A stretch of 64,000 bases of DNA from Pseudacidovorax sp. RU35E (GTDB lineage Bacteria; Pseudomonadota; Gammaproteobacteria; Burkholderiales; Burkholderiaceae_C). Position 1 is the stretch's first letter, and every line of letters starts with the position of its first letter. The notes under the pieces were generated by a model. The model did not search any database. It worked only from the letters and a program-made list of their open reading frames with translations, and was not told the origin of the DNA. A program made the translations under genes and the position numbers. Of this stretch, positions 28,442 through 38,197 are shown one piece after another. Location: NCBI RefSeq assembly GCF_900156165.1, contig NZ_FTMY01000018.1:51917-115916 (forward strand). Direction: 5' to 3'.

Positions 28442-30408
28442 GCGGCTCTCAACTGGGCGGCGCCCGACGCTGGCACTGCCTCGGGCTCTGGCTTGCGCCC
28501 GGCCAGCACCTCGGACAGGTCACGCAGCCGCTGTTCCAGCGCCTTGAGGTGTGCACCCTGGCCGGCGAGTTCGGCCAGCCGCCCGTCCAGGCTTCCGGCG
28601 GCTTCGCGCACGCGGGTCATCGACTCCACGCGCTTGGCATAGGCCGCGCGGCGCTCGCTCATCTGGCGGTCCATCTGCGAGAAGGCACTGCGGCGCCATT
28701 CGTCAATCTCGGCCAGCGCCGCGTCCCGCGCCGTACGCACGCGGCTGGCCAACGCCTGTGCCAGCCGCTCGCAGAACTCGGATTGCACGAGGCGCAGGAC
28801 GTTGCCCATGCCCAGGTAATGCAGATGGCTCTGCTCGATGCTGCTCATCTCGGCAATGTACTGCGCCAGGTCCGGCTCGGCCGGTGCCTGAAGTGCGAAG
28901 CCATGCTCGGCATTGAGCTGCCGGAAGGCCGCATGGAGCATCGTCTGCAATTCGGCCATGGTGGCCTGCACGTCGGCCAGATTGGTCCGAAGGGCGTCGA
29001 AGGTCCGCGCATAGACCTGGGTCAACTGGAGCTTGATGCCCGGGCGGCGCAGTGCCTGCGCAAATTGCGCCAGGTCGGACTTGAGCGCCGTCGGGCCAAG
29101 CACCGCCTGCGTCTCGCGCAGGCGCTTGACCAGCACGGCGCGCAGTGCGGAGACACGTTCCGCCCCAGCCTCGAACTCTGCCTGCTCCTGCTCGACACGC
29201 CGTTGCATATGCCGCAGGGTCGCCGTGTTCTTGCCGCGCAGGCCTTCGAGCTCCAGGGCCTGCTCGGTCAATTCGCGTTGGCGCAGGCGCAGGATGCGTT
29301 CGGCCTCGGCGCGCAGCGCCTCCAGGCTGCCTTCGACTGCGCGGCGCAGGATCGCTTCGCGCTCGGCGAGCAGGCCCTGCCCCAGCAGGGCCTCAAGGGC
29401 GGGCAGCCGGCTGGCCTGCAGCAGCGCGGCGTCGTCGGCAATGCGGGCCTGCAGGCCTTTCTGCGCAGAGACGGCAAGCACGCGCCGCCGCGGCACCCCC
29501 AGCAGGTCGGCAGACAGGGCGCACTGCCGCTCGATCTGGGCCTCGATCTGACCGGGCACGCTGAGCGAATCCCACAGTGTGTCGATCTTGTTGAGTGCCA
29601 CGATGCGCGAGGCCATGCCCGGCGCCGCGTCGCCCAGATGCTCGCGCCAGATGGCGAGATCGGAGCGCGTGACTCCGGTGTCGGCGCCCAGGATGAACAA
29701 CACGGCATGGGCCTGCGGCAGCAGGCTCATCGTCAACTCGGGCTCGGCGCCGATGGCGTTGAGGCCCGGCGTATCCAGGATGACCAGGCCCTGCTCGAGC
29801 AGCGGATGCGGCAGGTTGAGCACGGCATGGCGCCAGCGCGGCACTTCGACCTGCCGCTGCGCATCGACGGGCGGCGCCTCATCCCCCTCGTCCTCGCGCC
29901 AGAAGCCGAGCGCCTGTGCCCGCTCCAGCGGGACGCGCTCGACCTCGGCCACCTTCTGCATGGTGGCCGCCAGTTGCTCACCGTCCTCAGGGGCCAGTGC
30001 GATTTCGGTCCAGCCCTCTGCCGAGTCGCGCCATTGCTGCAGCGACTGCGGGGCCAGCCGCGTGTCGATGGGCAGCAGCCGCAGGCCGACCGGCCGCTGC
30101 GCGTCGTAGCGCAACTCGACGGGACACATGGTGGTGCGTCCGGCGCTGGCCGGCATGACGCGCCGGCCGTAGCCGGCGAAGAACAAGGCGTTGATCAGCT
30201 CGGACTTGCCGCGCGAGAACTCGGCCACAAAGGCCACCATCACCTGGCTGCCGCGCATCAGCGCTTCGACGTGCCTGAGACGTTCGCCCACGGCATCGTC
30301 GAGGAGATCGTTGTCGCTCAGCCAGGAAGCCAGCCAGCGCAGCCGATGGGCCAGGCTGCGTCGCCAGGCGCCGTGCTGTTCGAACTGCTGGGAGAAGGAA
30401 ACGCTCAC
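28438..30408 (-). CDS. Dynamin-like GTPase
   Basis: 656-residue bacterial dynamin-family protein. The GTPase domain has a P-loop variant VAEFSRGKSELIN (near residues 61-73), a switch threonine in GRTTMCPVEL, G3 in LVILDTPGLNAIG and G4 in ALNKIDTLWD. From about residue 350 the protein is long alpha-helical coiled coil rich in Ala/Arg/Glu/Leu (LRLRQRELTEQALELEGLRGK). No transmembrane helix is evident, so membrane action would be peripheral. It is coupled to mutY by a GTGA overlap. Bacterial dynamins are linked to membrane stress or remodelling; the role here is unknown. Confidence 0.85.
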   Translation of the reverse strand: MSVSFSQQFEQHGAWRRSLAHRLRWLASWLSDNDLLDDAVGERLRHVEALMRGSQVMVAFVAEFSRGKSELINALFFAGYGRRVMPASAGRTTMCPVELRYDAQRPVGLRLLPIDTRLAPQSLQQWRDSAEGWTEIALAPEDGEQLAATMQKVAEVERVPLERAQALGFWREDEGDEAPPVDAQRQVEVPRWRHAVLNLPHPLLEQGLVILDTPGLNAIGAEPELTMSLLPQAHAVLFILGADTGVTRSDLAIWREHLGDAAPGMASRIVALNKIDTLWDSLSVPGQIEAQIERQCALSADLLGVPRRRVLAVSAQKGLQARIADDAALLQASRLPALEALLGQGLLAEREAILRRAVEGSLEALRAEAERILRLRQRELTEQALELEGLRGKNTATLRHMQRRVEQEQAEFEAGAERVSALRAVLVKRLRETQAVLGPTALKSDLAQFAQALRRPGIKLQLTQVYARTFDALRTNLADVQATMAELQTMLHAAFRQLNAEHGFALQAPAEPDLAQYIAEMSSIEQSHLHYLGMGNVLRLVQSEFCERLAQALASRVRTARDAALAEIDEWRRSAFSQMDRQMSERRAAYAKRVESMTRVREAAGSLDGRLAELAGQGAHLKALEQRLRDLSEVLAGRKPEPEAVPASGAAQLRAA

Positions 30409-30508
30409 GAAAGCCTGCGGGATGATTTACAAAATATAACAGTTGGAGAGGTTTGCTGCCGGCCACGATGCAGGCCGGAGTTCGGCCTTGATCGACAGCA
30501 GCATCCCA

Positions 30509-31324
30509 TCAGGGCTTCTGGCAATTCGCGCAGAAATAGGTCGAGCGCTGACCCTGCCGCAGGAGGCGGATCGGGGCGCCACACTGGCGACACGGCTCGC
30601 CCGCTCGGCCATAGACCATGGCCTGCAACTGGAAGTGCCCCGCCTGGCCGTCGATGTGGGAGAAGTCGCGCAACGTGCTGCCGCCGGCCTCGACCGCGCG
30701 GGCCAGGACCTCGCGCACCGCGGCATGCAGGCGCACCGCACGCGGCCGCGAGATCCGCGCCGCCGGCACGGTGGGCCGGATGCCGGCAAGGAACAGCGCC
30801 TCGGACGCATAGATGTTGCCGACGCCCACCACGACGTCGCCAGCCAGCAGCACTTGCTTGATCGGCGCGCGACGCCTTCGCAGGCCTTCATGGAAGCGCT
30901 CGACGTCGAAGGCATCATCCAGCGGCTCCATGCCAAGCCCGCCAAGCAGCTTGCGCGCCAGGGGCGCCTCCTCGCTCTCCACGTGGATCACTGCACCGAA
31001 GCGGCGGGGATCGTTCAGGCGCAGCGTGCCGCGCGTGGTGGTCATGTCGAAATGGTCGTGCGGTCCAGGCTCGGGCAGCGCCGGCGCGAATCGCAGGCTC
31101 CCGGACATGCCCAGGTGAACCAGCAGCAGGCCGGCGTCGAGATCGATCAGCAGGTACTTGCCGCGCCGCCGCACGCTGACCACGGTGCGGCCGACGAGCG
31201 AATCCGGATCCACCTCCAGCGCCCATCGCAAGGGCTTGCCCACACGCAGGGCGGTGACGACGCCGCCGGCGATGCGGTCGGCAAAACCGCGGCGTGTGAC
31301 TTCGACTTCAGGGAGTTCAGGCAT
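30509..31324 (-). CDS. mutM: Formamidopyrimidine-DNA glycosylase MutM (Fpg)
   Basis: Excises 8-oxoguanine and formamidopyrimidines with AP-lyase activity. The 271-residue protein begins [13 protein letters not shown], whose proline is the catalytic nucleophile, with the conserved Lys in [11 protein letters not shown], and ends in the zinc finger [25 protein letters not shown] (C-x2-C-x16-C-x2-C). It is upstream of the dynamin-mutY pair on the same strand with a 100-base gap. The TPR gene is divergent from it across 82 bases. Confidence 0.97.
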   Translation of the reverse strand: MPELPEVEVTRRGFADRIAGGVVTALRVGKPLRWALEVDPDSLVGRTVVSVRRRGKYLLIDLDAGLLLVHLGMSGSLRFAPALPEPGPHDHFDMTTTRGTLRLNDPRRFGAVIHVESEEAPLARKLLGGLGMEPLDDAFDVERFHEGLRRRRAPIKQVLLAGDVVVGVGNIYASEALFLAGIRPTVPAARISRPRAVRLHAAVREVLARAVEAGGSTLRDFSHIDGQAGHFQLQAMVYGRAGEPCRQCGAPIRLLRQGQRSTYFCANCQKP

Positions 31325-31406
31325 CGGAAACTACGCCACACATGCGGCGCGCGGGGCCATCGCCCTCGCCCCAGATGCGGACAAAGTCATGGATTATTAT
31401 GGTTCG

Positions 31407-33179
31407 ATGAGTCCCTTGCCCCGCCGGCGCCATCTGGCGACAGCCGTTCTGACCCTCGCTTCGCTCAGCGCCGCCGCGCAGTCGGTACCCCCCGGTCCGC
31501 CGCCCGCGCCTGCTGCTGCCGCGGCATCGGAGCCGGCACAGCCTTCGGCGATGACCGCGGAGCTCTTCTACGAGGTGCTGCTTGGCGAGCTCAACGCCCG
31601 CGGTGGCGATCCGGTCGAGGGCTTCCAGTTGCTGCTGGACTCGGCACGCCGAACGCGCGAGCCCGCACTGTTTCAACGTGCGGTGGACATCGCGGTCCGC
31701 GCCCGCTCGCCGGAAGCGGCCCTGGTGGCCGTGCGCGCCTGGAAGCAGGCCATCCCCGATGCCCGGGAACCACGCCGGCTCGAATTGCAGATCCTCATCC
31801 TGCTGGGTCGCCTAGCCGAAACCGTCGACCCCCTGCGGGCAGACATCGCAGCGACGCCGGTCCCGGAGCGGCCCGGCGCGTTGGCCAGTGCCGTACGTGC
31901 CTATAGCCGCGCCTCGAATAAGCAGGCCGCTGCGCAGGCCTTCGAGCAGGGCATGTCCGACGAATTGAAGGCCGGCTCGCCTTCGGCCGGCCTGGCGTGG
32001 GCTGCGGTCGGCCGCCTTCGGCTCAATGCCGGCGATGCTGCAGGAGCGCTCGCCGCCGCTCAGCAAGGCAGTGCGGCCGACGCCAATGCCGATGCGCCCG
32101 CCGTGTTGGCCCTCGAACTGATGGACCCCGCACGCCCGGAGGCCGAAGCGATCGTCCGCCGCTATCTCGCGCAATCGGACGCATTGCCTGAGGCACGGGT
32201 CGCCTACGCGCGGGCGTTGGCACTGGGTCAGCGTTACGACGAGGCGACCACGCAGATCGAGGCGCTCACGCGCACCCGCCCGGATCTGCCCGATCCCTGG
32301 CTGCTGCTTGGGTCGCTGAAGGCGCAGGCCCATCAGGACGCGGCCGCTCAGACAGCACTCCAGCGCTACCTTGAGCTCGCCACGCGTCAGAGCGACGCTG
32401 ACGAGCGGGCGCGCGGCATCGCGCAGGCTTATCTACAGCTCGCCCAACTCGCCGAACGCCGCAAGGACTTCGCCGCGGCCGAGCAGTACCTGTCACGTGT
32501 CGAGGGCGATGAAGACATGGCGGCCGCCCAACTGCGCCGTGCGCTGCTGCTGGCCAGACAGGGCAAGGTGGCGGAGGCGCGCCAGATCGTGCGCAGCATG
32601 CCCGCTCGCACCGACGCCGACCGGCGCCAACAGTTGCAGGCCGAAGTGCAGGTGCTGCGCGAGGCGAAGATGAATCAGGCCGTCTACGACCTGCTCGCCG
32701 GCGCAAGTGCCCAGACGCCCGACGACACCGAGTTGCTCTACGACCTCGCGATGGCGGCCGAGAAGCTCAACCGCCTTGATGAAACCGAGCGCCTGCTGCG
32801 CCGCGTGATCGCGCTCAAACCGGACAGCGCCAATGCATACAACGCGCTGGGCTACTCGCTTGCCGAACGGAATGTGCGGCTCCCCGAGGCCCGCCAGTTG
32901 ATCGGCAAGGCGGTGGAGCTCGCGCCCAATGACCCCTTCATCGCCGACAGCCTGGGCTGGGTGGAGTTCCGGATGGGCAACCTCGCCGAGGCGCAACGCA
33001 TTCTGGAGAGCGCCTACAAGACACGACCCGATCCGGAGATCGGCGCCCATCTGGGCGAGGTGCTGTGGGCCCAGGGCCAGCGCGACCGGGCCATGAGCAT
33101 CTGGCGCGAGGCCTCAATGGCGGACGCGGAGAACGAAACCCTGCAGGCCACGCTGCGGCGCCTGCGCGTCAAGCTGTGA
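31407..33179 (+). CDS. Periplasmic tetratricopeptide-repeat protein
   Basis: 590-residue protein with an N-terminal signal peptide (RRRHLATAVLTLASLSAAAQS), a Pro/Ala linker, and then repeated TPR helices through to the end, clearest at EARVAYARALALGQRYDEATTQ, ERLLRRVIALKPDSANAYNALGYSLAERN and DSLGWVEFRMGNLAEAQRIL. Probably an exported scaffold, possibly lipoprotein-associated. The ATG at 31407 gives a good signal peptide; ATG at 31389 adds six residues. A TATTAT element directly precedes 31407, so the true start may be leaderless. The stop overlaps lolB (GTGA), so the two are coupled. This TPR-lolB-ispE order is frequent in Burkholderiales. Confidence 0.87.
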   Translation: MSPLPRRRHLATAVLTLASLSAAAQSVPPGPPPAPAAAAASEPAQPSAMTAELFYEVLLGELNARGGDPVEGFQLLLDSARRTREPALFQRAVDIAVRARSPEAALVAVRAWKQAIPDAREPRRLELQILILLGRLAETVDPLRADIAATPVPERPGALASAVRAYSRASNKQAAAQAFEQGMSDELKAGSPSAGLAWAAVGRLRLNAGDAAGALAAAQQGSAADANADAPAVLALELMDPARPEAEAIVRRYLAQSDALPEARVAYARALALGQRYDEATTQIEALTRTRPDLPDPWLLLGSLKAQAHQDAAAQTALQRYLELATRQSDADERARGIAQAYLQLAQLAERRKDFAAAEQYLSRVEGDEDMAAAQLRRALLLARQGKVAEARQIVRSMPARTDADRRQQLQAEVQVLREAKMNQAVYDLLAGASAQTPDDTELLYDLAMAAEKLNRLDETERLLRRVIALKPDSANAYNALGYSLAERNVRLPEARQLIGKAVELAPNDPFIADSLGWVEFRMGNLAEAQRILESAYKTRPDPEIGAHLGEVLWAQGQRDRAMSIWREASMADAENETLQATLRRLRVKL

Positions 33180-33673
33180 AGCGCCGCGCCCTGGTTGCCG
33201 GCACGGCGGTTGCCGGCCTCGCCCTGACTGGCTGTGCAGCCCCACGGGCACGCCGTGCGGACACTGGGAGCAGCCACTGGAGCGGACGTCTGTCGCTGTC
33301 GGTCGACGGCAACCCGCCGCAGTCGTTTGCCGCCGTGTTCGAACTCGACGGCAATCCGGAGCAAGGTGAGTTGTTGCTGACCACGCCTCTGGGCAACACG
33401 CTGGGAGCCCTGCAATGGAGTCCTGGCACGGCCGTGCTGCGTGAAGGCACACAACAGCGTCGCTTTGCCTCCCTGGCGGCCCTGACCGAAGCTGTTACGG
33501 GTGCGGCGCTGCCCGTCGACGCATTGTTCGACTGGTTGCAGGGCCGTCCAGCCGATGTGCCCGGCTGGCGAGCGGAACTCTCGCAAGTTGCGCAGGGGCG
33601 CCTGCAGGCGACGCGCGATGCGCCTCTGCCCATGGCCCAGCTGCGCGTCGTCTTCGAGCGGCCGTCGCCGTGA
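33176..33673 (+). CDS. lolB: Outer-membrane lipoprotein LolB
   Basis: Receives lipoproteins from LolA and inserts them into the outer membrane. The 165-residue precursor begins at GTG 33176 (KRRALVAGTAVAGLALTGCAAP), a lipoprotein signal with lipobox LTGC. The mature part has the LolB-like beta fold: WSGRLSLSVDGNPPQSFAAVFELDGN, GELLLTTPLGNTLGALQWSPG and LFDWLQGRPADVPGW. Both its start and its stop overlap neighbours by GTGA, so TPR-lolB-ispE are translationally chained. Confidence 0.92.
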   Translation: MKRRALVAGTAVAGLALTGCAAPRARRADTGSSHWSGRLSLSVDGNPPQSFAAVFELDGNPEQGELLLTTPLGNTLGALQWSPGTAVLREGTQQRRFASLAALTEAVTGAALPVDALFDWLQGRPADVPGWRAELSQVAQGRLQATRDAPLPMAQLRVVFERPSP

Positions 33674-34539
33674 AGGCGCTCTACGACCTCCCTGCGCCCG
33701 CGAAGCTGAATCTTTTCCTCCATATCACGGGTCGACGCGCAGACGGCTACCACCTGCTGCAGTCGGTGTTCATGCTCATCGACTGGTGCGACACGCTGCA
33801 TGTGGAGCAGCGCGAGGACGGTGGCTTGTCGCGTGAAGATCTGGGAACGCCGCTGCCCGCCGACGACCTCGTGCTGCGCGCAGCCCGCGCTTTGCAGCAC
33901 GCCACCGCCACGCCGCGCGGCGCGCACATCGGCGTACTGAAGCAGGTGCCGGCCCAGGCCGGCATGGGCGGCGGCTCCTCCGACGCGGCCACCTGCCTCC
34001 TGGCGCTGAACCGGCTGTGGCAGTTGAACCTGTCATTGGCGGAACTCGAACGCATCGGGCTGGCGCTGGGCGCCGACGTGCCCTTCTTTCTGCGTGGGAG
34101 CAATGCCTGGGTCGAAGGCATCGGCGAGCACATCACACCGCTGACACTGCCCAAGGCCCGCTTCGCGGTGCTCAAACCAGAAGCAGGCCTGGACACACGC
34201 CTTATTTTTTCTGCGGATGATCTTCACAGGTCCACAAAACCTGCTATAGTTTCTGTCTTCGCTGCTCAGGACGGCAAACGAATCTTCAGATTCGGACACA
34301 ACGACCTGCAGCCGGTTGCCCAGCGGCTTTGTCCGCAGGTGAATCAAGCCCTGCAGCGGCTTGGTGCACATGGCCTCAGCGCCAGGATGACCGGCTCCGG
34401 AAGTGCCGTCTTCGCGCAGCTGCCGAACGATGTGCCGCAAGGCTCGGTCGACGACCTCTTCAAGGATCTTCCTGAGGGTTGGCAACACCGGATCTGCAGC
34501 AATCTCGCACACCATCCCCTTCAGGGTTGGGCCGCGTAG
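33670..34539 (+). CDS. ispE: 4-diphosphocytidyl-2-C-methyl-D-erythritol kinase
   Basis: GHMP kinase of the non-mevalonate isoprenoid pathway. The 289-residue protein has [27 protein letters not shown] at the start, the ATP loop [11 protein letters not shown], and the GHMP C-terminal motif [13 protein letters not shown]. It begins at a GTG overlapping the lolB stop. An AT-rich promoter-like sequence lies inside it (34223-34250), coding for TKPAIVSVF, and may drive the downstream tRNA and prs. Confidence 0.96.
   Translation: MKALYDLPAPAKLNLFLHITGRRADGYHLLQSVFMLIDWCDTLHVEQREDGGLSREDLGTPLPADDLVLRAARALQHATATPRGAHIGVLKQVPAQAGMGGGSSDAATCLLALNRLWQLNLSLAELERIGLALGADVPFFLRGSNAWVEGIGEHITPLTLPKARFAVLKPEAGLDTRLIFSADDLHRSTKPAIVSVFAAQDGKRIFRFGHNDLQPVAQRLCPQVNQALQRLGAHGLSARMTGSGSAVFAQLPNDVPQGSVDDLFKDLPEGWQHRICSNLAHHPLQGWAA
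34223..34250 (+). promoter_or_regulatory. Sigma-70 promoter inside ispE, upstream of tRNA-Gln and prs
   Basis: TTCACA and TATAGT are separated by 16 bases in a conspicuously AT-rich patch (CCACAAAACCTGC between them) of an otherwise GC-rich gene. The match to the consensus is 4 of 6 at -35 and 5 of 6 at -10. No comparable promoter is seen in the 69 bases between ispE and the tRNA, so this is the best candidate for transcribing tRNA-Gln and prs, with the tRNA starting about 350 bases downstream. Confidence 0.55.
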
Positions 34540-34608
34540 GCAAGACCGATCGCTTGCGGTTGGTTGCGACATTCATCGGTGGATGGTCACTGGATCATCC
34601 TCCTGTGT

Positions 34609-34685
34609 AGGGGAGTCGCCAAGTTGGTTAAGGCACCGGATTTTGATTCCGGCATTCGAGGGTTCGAGTCCTTCCTCCCCTGCCA
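34609..34685 (+). tRNA. tRNA-Gln (anticodon TTG)
   Basis: 77 bases including an encoded CCA. The acceptor stem pairs AGGGGAG with CTCCCCT; the D arm is GCC...GGC; the anticodon stem CCGGA/TCCGG encloses the loop TTTTGAT, anticodon TTG; the T arm carries the TTCGAGT loop. The anticodon region, CACCGGATTTTGATTCCGG, is the same as in E. coli tRNA-Gln(UUG). It lies between ispE and prs. Confidence 0.97.
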
Positions 34686-34738
34686 AATGCTCTAAGCATC
34701 AGGCCCCACCTTTTCTCTCTGACCGCCGGGAAGCACAC

Positions 34739-35713
34739 ATGCAGGCCCCACATCCTGACTTCATGGTTTTCACCGGCAATGCCAACCCGGGGCTGGCAGC
34801 AGAGATCGTTCAGCATCTTGGCACCTCCCTCGGTGCGGCGCGTGTCGGCCGCTTCTCCGACGGCGAGGTCACCGTCGAGATCAACCAGAACGTCCGGGCT
34901 CGCGAAGTCTTCGTGGTGCAGTCCACCTGCGCCCCGACCAACGAGAACCTGATGGAACTGCTGATCATGGTCGACGCGCTCAAGCGCGCCTCGGCCGAGC
35001 GGATCAGCGCCGTCATCCCCTACTTCGGCTATGCCCGGCAGGACCGCCGCCCGCGCTCCTCGCGCGTCCCGATCTCGGCCAAGATCGTGGCCAACCTGCT
35101 GCAGACCGTCGGCGTCTCGCGCGTGCTGACCATGGACCTGCATGCCGACCAGATCCAGGGCTTCTTCGACATTCCCGTCGACAACATCTACGCCTCGCCT
35201 GTTCTGCTGGGCGACCTGCGCACCAAGAACTACGAAGACCTGATGGTGGTGAGCCCCGACGTCGGCGGCGTGGTGCGTGCCCGTGCCATCGCCAAGCAAC
35301 TGGGTTGCGATCTGGCCATCATCGACAAGCGCCGCCCCAAGGCCAACGTCAGCGAAGTGATGCACGTCATCGGCGAGATCGAAGGCCGCAACTGCGTGAT
35401 CATGGACGACATGATCGACACGGCCGGCACGCTGGTGAAGGCAGCCGAGGTGCTCAAGGAGCGCGGCGCCAAGAAGGTGTACGCGTACTGCACGCATCCC
35501 GTGTTCTCCGGCCCGGCCATCGAGCGCATCGCCCAGGGCAGCGCCCTCGACGAGGTCTGCGTCACCAACACCATCCCGCTGTCTGACGGCGCGCTGGCCT
35601 GCGGCAAGATCCGCCAGTTGTCCGTGGCACCGCTCTTCGCGGAAACCATCCACCGCATCGCCAACGGCGAGTCGGTCATGAGCCTGTTCTCGGATTCGGA
35701 CAGCGCCGCCTGA
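34739..35713 (+). CDS. prs: Ribose-phosphate pyrophosphokinase
   Basis: Makes PRPP from ribose-5-phosphate and ATP for nucleotide, His and Trp synthesis. The 324-residue protein has [21 protein letters not shown] (here [14 protein letters not shown]), [21 protein letters not shown] ([13 protein letters not shown]), the [12 protein letters not shown] loop and the PRPP-binding [18 protein letters not shown]. The ATG at 34739 is used; an internal one at 34763 is less likely. Bounded by tRNA-Gln upstream and an intrinsic terminator downstream. Confidence 0.97.
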   Translation: MQAPHPDFMVFTGNANPGLAAEIVQHLGTSLGAARVGRFSDGEVTVEINQNVRAREVFVVQSTCAPTNENLMELLIMVDALKRASAERISAVIPYFGYARQDRRPRSSRVPISAKIVANLLQTVGVSRVLTMDLHADQIQGFFDIPVDNIYASPVLLGDLRTKNYEDLMVVSPDVGGVVRARAIAKQLGCDLAIIDKRRPKANVSEVMHVIGEIEGRNCVIMDDMIDTAGTLVKAAEVLKERGAKKVYAYCTHPVFSGPAIERIAQGSALDEVCVTNTIPLSDGALACGKIRQLSVAPLFAETIHRIANGESVMSLFSDSDSAA

Positions 35714-35741
35714 GGCGTCGTCCAGTCCCGGAACTTTCAGT

Positions 35742-35766
35742 GGGCGCCCCTCGCGGCGCCTTTTTG
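35742..35766 (+). terminator. Intrinsic terminator after prs
   Basis: GGCGCC, a 6-base loop and GGCGCC, extended by a G-T pair, then TTTTTG. It starts 29 bases past the prs stop and precedes rplY by about 75 bases. Confidence 0.75.
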
Positions 35767-35840
35767 TCGAACGGCACCGCACTGGTCGCGGTGGGTGCCA
35801 CAGAGGCGGGTCTTCGACCCGGACCTCACAGGAGTCACTT

Positions 35841-36476
35841 ATGAAATTCGTCGCTTTCGAGCGCGCCAAGCAGGGCACGGGTGCGAGCCGCCGTCTCCGC
35901 AATTCGGGCAAGACCCCCGGCATCGTCTACGGTGGCGAAGGCCAGCCGCAACTGGTCGAGCTCGACCACAACGCGCTGTGGCACGCCCTGAAGAAGGAAG
36001 CCTTCCACTCCTCCATCCTCGAGATGGACCTGGGCGGCAACGTGACCAAGGTGCTGCTGCGCGACGTGCAGTACCACCCGTACAAGCAACTGGTCCAGCA
36101 CGTGGACTTCCAGCGTGTCGATGCCCGCACCCGCCTGACCGTGAAGGTGCCGCTGCACTTCAAGGGTGAGGAAGAGTCCGAAGCCGTCAAGCTGCACCAG
36201 AACCTGGTGAACCACGTGATGACGGAAATCGAAATCAGTGTGCTGCCGGCCGACCTGCCCGAGTTCATCGAGGTCGACCTGTCGGGCCTGTCCAACGCCG
36301 CCACCGTCCACCTGAACGACATCAAGCTGCCCGGCCGCGCGAAGGCCATCACCCATGGCAGGCCGAACCCGGTGATCGTGTCGGCTGTGCCGCCCGCACC
36401 GGAAGAGGAAGAGGCGCCTGCCGCCGCCGCCGCTCCGGCTGCCGAGCCCGCCAAGGGCAAGGGCAAGAAGAAGTAA
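35841..36476 (+). CDS. rplY: 50S ribosomal protein L25 (CTC form)
   Basis: 5S-rRNA-binding ribosomal protein in its long general-stress (Ctc) form, 211 residues. The N-terminal L25 domain ([32 protein letters not shown]) is followed by the TL5-type C-terminal domain ([35 protein letters not shown]) and a disordered Glu/Ala/Lys tail. Follows prs and precedes pth, the standard order. Confidence 0.97.
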   Translation: MKFVAFERAKQGTGASRRLRNSGKTPGIVYGGEGQPQLVELDHNALWHALKKEAFHSSILEMDLGGNVTKVLLRDVQYHPYKQLVQHVDFQRVDARTRLTVKVPLHFKGEEESEAVKLHQNLVNHVMTEIEISVLPADLPEFIEVDLSGLSNAATVHLNDIKLPGRAKAITHGRPNPVIVSAVPPAPEEEEAPAAAAAPAAEPAKGKGKKK

Positions 36477-36528
36477 TCGCTTCTTCGCCCAAGGCCACGC
36501 CCTGGCGCGCCGGCCTTTCGCCTCGCAG

Positions 36529-36556
36529 AAGGCCCGCCCCATGGCGGGCCTTTTTC
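36529..36556 (+). terminator. Intrinsic terminator after rplY
   Basis: AAGGCCCGCC, a CCAT loop and GGCGGGCCTT, then TTT. It begins about 50 bases past the rplY stop, before pth. Confidence 0.88.
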
Positions 36557-36617
36557 ATTGTTCGTTCGCCCAGTCTTGCACGCCCTGGCCCGGAAAGGCG
36601 CCTGGATAATTCAGCCC

Positions 36618-37247
36618 ATGATCAAGCTCTTCGTTGGCCTCGGCAACCCGGGGCCCGAGTATGAGGACACGCGCCACAACGCAGGCTTCTGGTGGATCGA
36701 CGCCCTCGCCCGCGACTGGAAGCTCCACCTCGCGCCGGAGCGCAGCTACCACGGCCTAGTGGCCCGCGCAACCATCGCGGGCCAGACGGTCTGGCTCCTG
36801 GAGCCGCAGACCTTCATGAACCTGTCCGGCAAGTCGGTGGCGGCACTTGCCCGCTTCTTCAAGATAGCGCCCGAAGAGATCCTGGTCGTGCACGACGAAC
36901 TGGACGTTGTGCCCGGCCAGGCCAAGCTCAAGTTCGGCGGCAGCCATGCCGGCCACAACGGCCTGCGCGACATCCATGCCCAGTTGGGCACCGGCGACTA
37001 CTGGCGGCTCCGCATCGGCATCGGCCATCCGGGCGTGAAGTCCGAGGTGGTGAACTGGGTGCTCAAGAAGCCGCTGCGCGAGCAGCGCGAAGCCATCGAC
37101 GACACCATCGTCCGCAGCCTGCGGGCGCTTCCCCCACTCCTGGCCGGCGACATGACCGCCGCGATGCAGCAGATCCACACCCACAAGCCACCTCGGCCCA
37201 AACCGCCGCGTCAGGAGAGCGTGCCTGGAGAAAAACCGCCAGGCTGA
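36618..37247 (+). CDS. pth: Peptidyl-tRNA hydrolase
   Basis: Frees tRNA from prematurely released peptidyl-tRNA. The 209-residue protein has [23 protein letters not shown] with the catalytic His at position 20, [21 protein letters not shown] and [13 protein letters not shown]. The last 20 residues are Pro/Lys-rich, longer than usual. The ATG at 36618 was preferred over in-frame sequence upstream. Confidence 0.96.
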   Translation: MIKLFVGLGNPGPEYEDTRHNAGFWWIDALARDWKLHLAPERSYHGLVARATIAGQTVWLLEPQTFMNLSGKSVAALARFFKIAPEEILVVHDELDVVPGQAKLKFGGSHAGHNGLRDIHAQLGTGDYWRLRIGIGHPGVKSEVVNWVLKKPLREQREAIDDTIVRSLRALPPLLAGDMTAAMQQIHTHKPPRPKPPRQESVPGEKPPG

Positions 37248-37276
37248 CCCACCATTCGTTCGATCAGGGAGGAACC

Positions 37277-37777
37277 GTGCGACCCATTCACACCACATAT
37301 CCGGCGCACATTGATCATCGGCAGCACCACAGGGCCTGGGGCATGGGCCTGCTCGCATTGGCCTTTGCCATGATCGGCACCGGCGCCACCGCACAGCCAC
37401 AAGCGGCACGTGGCAGCACCATCTACCGCTGCGGCAACACCTACAGCCAGATCCCGTGCGAGAACGGGCGGACGTTGGAGGAAGCAGCCCCATCGTCAGC
37501 GCAAAAAGCACGCGAAGCGCAGGCACAGACCGACCGCATCCAGCGCCGCGCCGACGCCATGGCCCACGAACGGGAGCGGCTGGAAGACCGGGCGTCAGGC
37601 CAGCGACCAGCCATCTTCGAGCATCCGCAGCGCCAATCCACCACCTCCCGCGTCGATGAGGCGCGGCTGCACAAGCCGCATGCCCCCAAGCGCCAGACGG
37701 CGGGCGGCGACTTCACGGCACGCGGCGCAGGCGAAGCGCCTGCGGGCAAGAAGAAAAAGAAGCAGCGCCTGGATTGA
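37277..37777 (+). CDS. DUF4124-like exported protein
   Basis: 166-residue protein from a GTG at 37277 with a GGGAGGA ribosome site. A signal peptide (MGLLALAFAMIGTGATAQ) near residues 24-41 is followed by a short DUF4124-like motif TIYRCGNTYSQIPCENGRTL, whose two cysteines may form a disulfide, and then a charged, low-complexity tail ending KKKKKQRLD. Function unknown. An ATG at 37343, just before the signal sequence, is an alternative start. Confidence 0.78.
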   Translation: MRPIHTTYPAHIDHRQHHRAWGMGLLALAFAMIGTGATAQPQAARGSTIYRCGNTYSQIPCENGRTLEEAAPSSAQKAREAQAQTDRIQRRADAMAHERERLEDRASGQRPAIFEHPQRQSTTSRVDEARLHKPHAPKRQTAGGDFTARGAGEAPAGKKKKKQRLD

Positions 37778-37782
37778 GGCAA

Positions 37783-37801
37783 GCCCTGGCGCTGGCAGGG
37801 C
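37783..37801. terminator. Hairpin between convergent DUF4124-like and ferredoxin genes
   Basis: Arms GCCCTG and CAGGGC with a 7-base loop lie in the 33-base gap between two converging stops. No T-run is present, so this is a weak bidirectional terminator candidate. Confidence 0.4.
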
Positions 37802-37810
37802 AGAGGCCGC

Positions 37811-38140
<330 letters not shown>

Positions 38141-38197
38141 TCATTCCCCTGTCCGGTTATGCTGCGCCGCTTGGCTTCGCGGGCCCAGCCCTCCACG

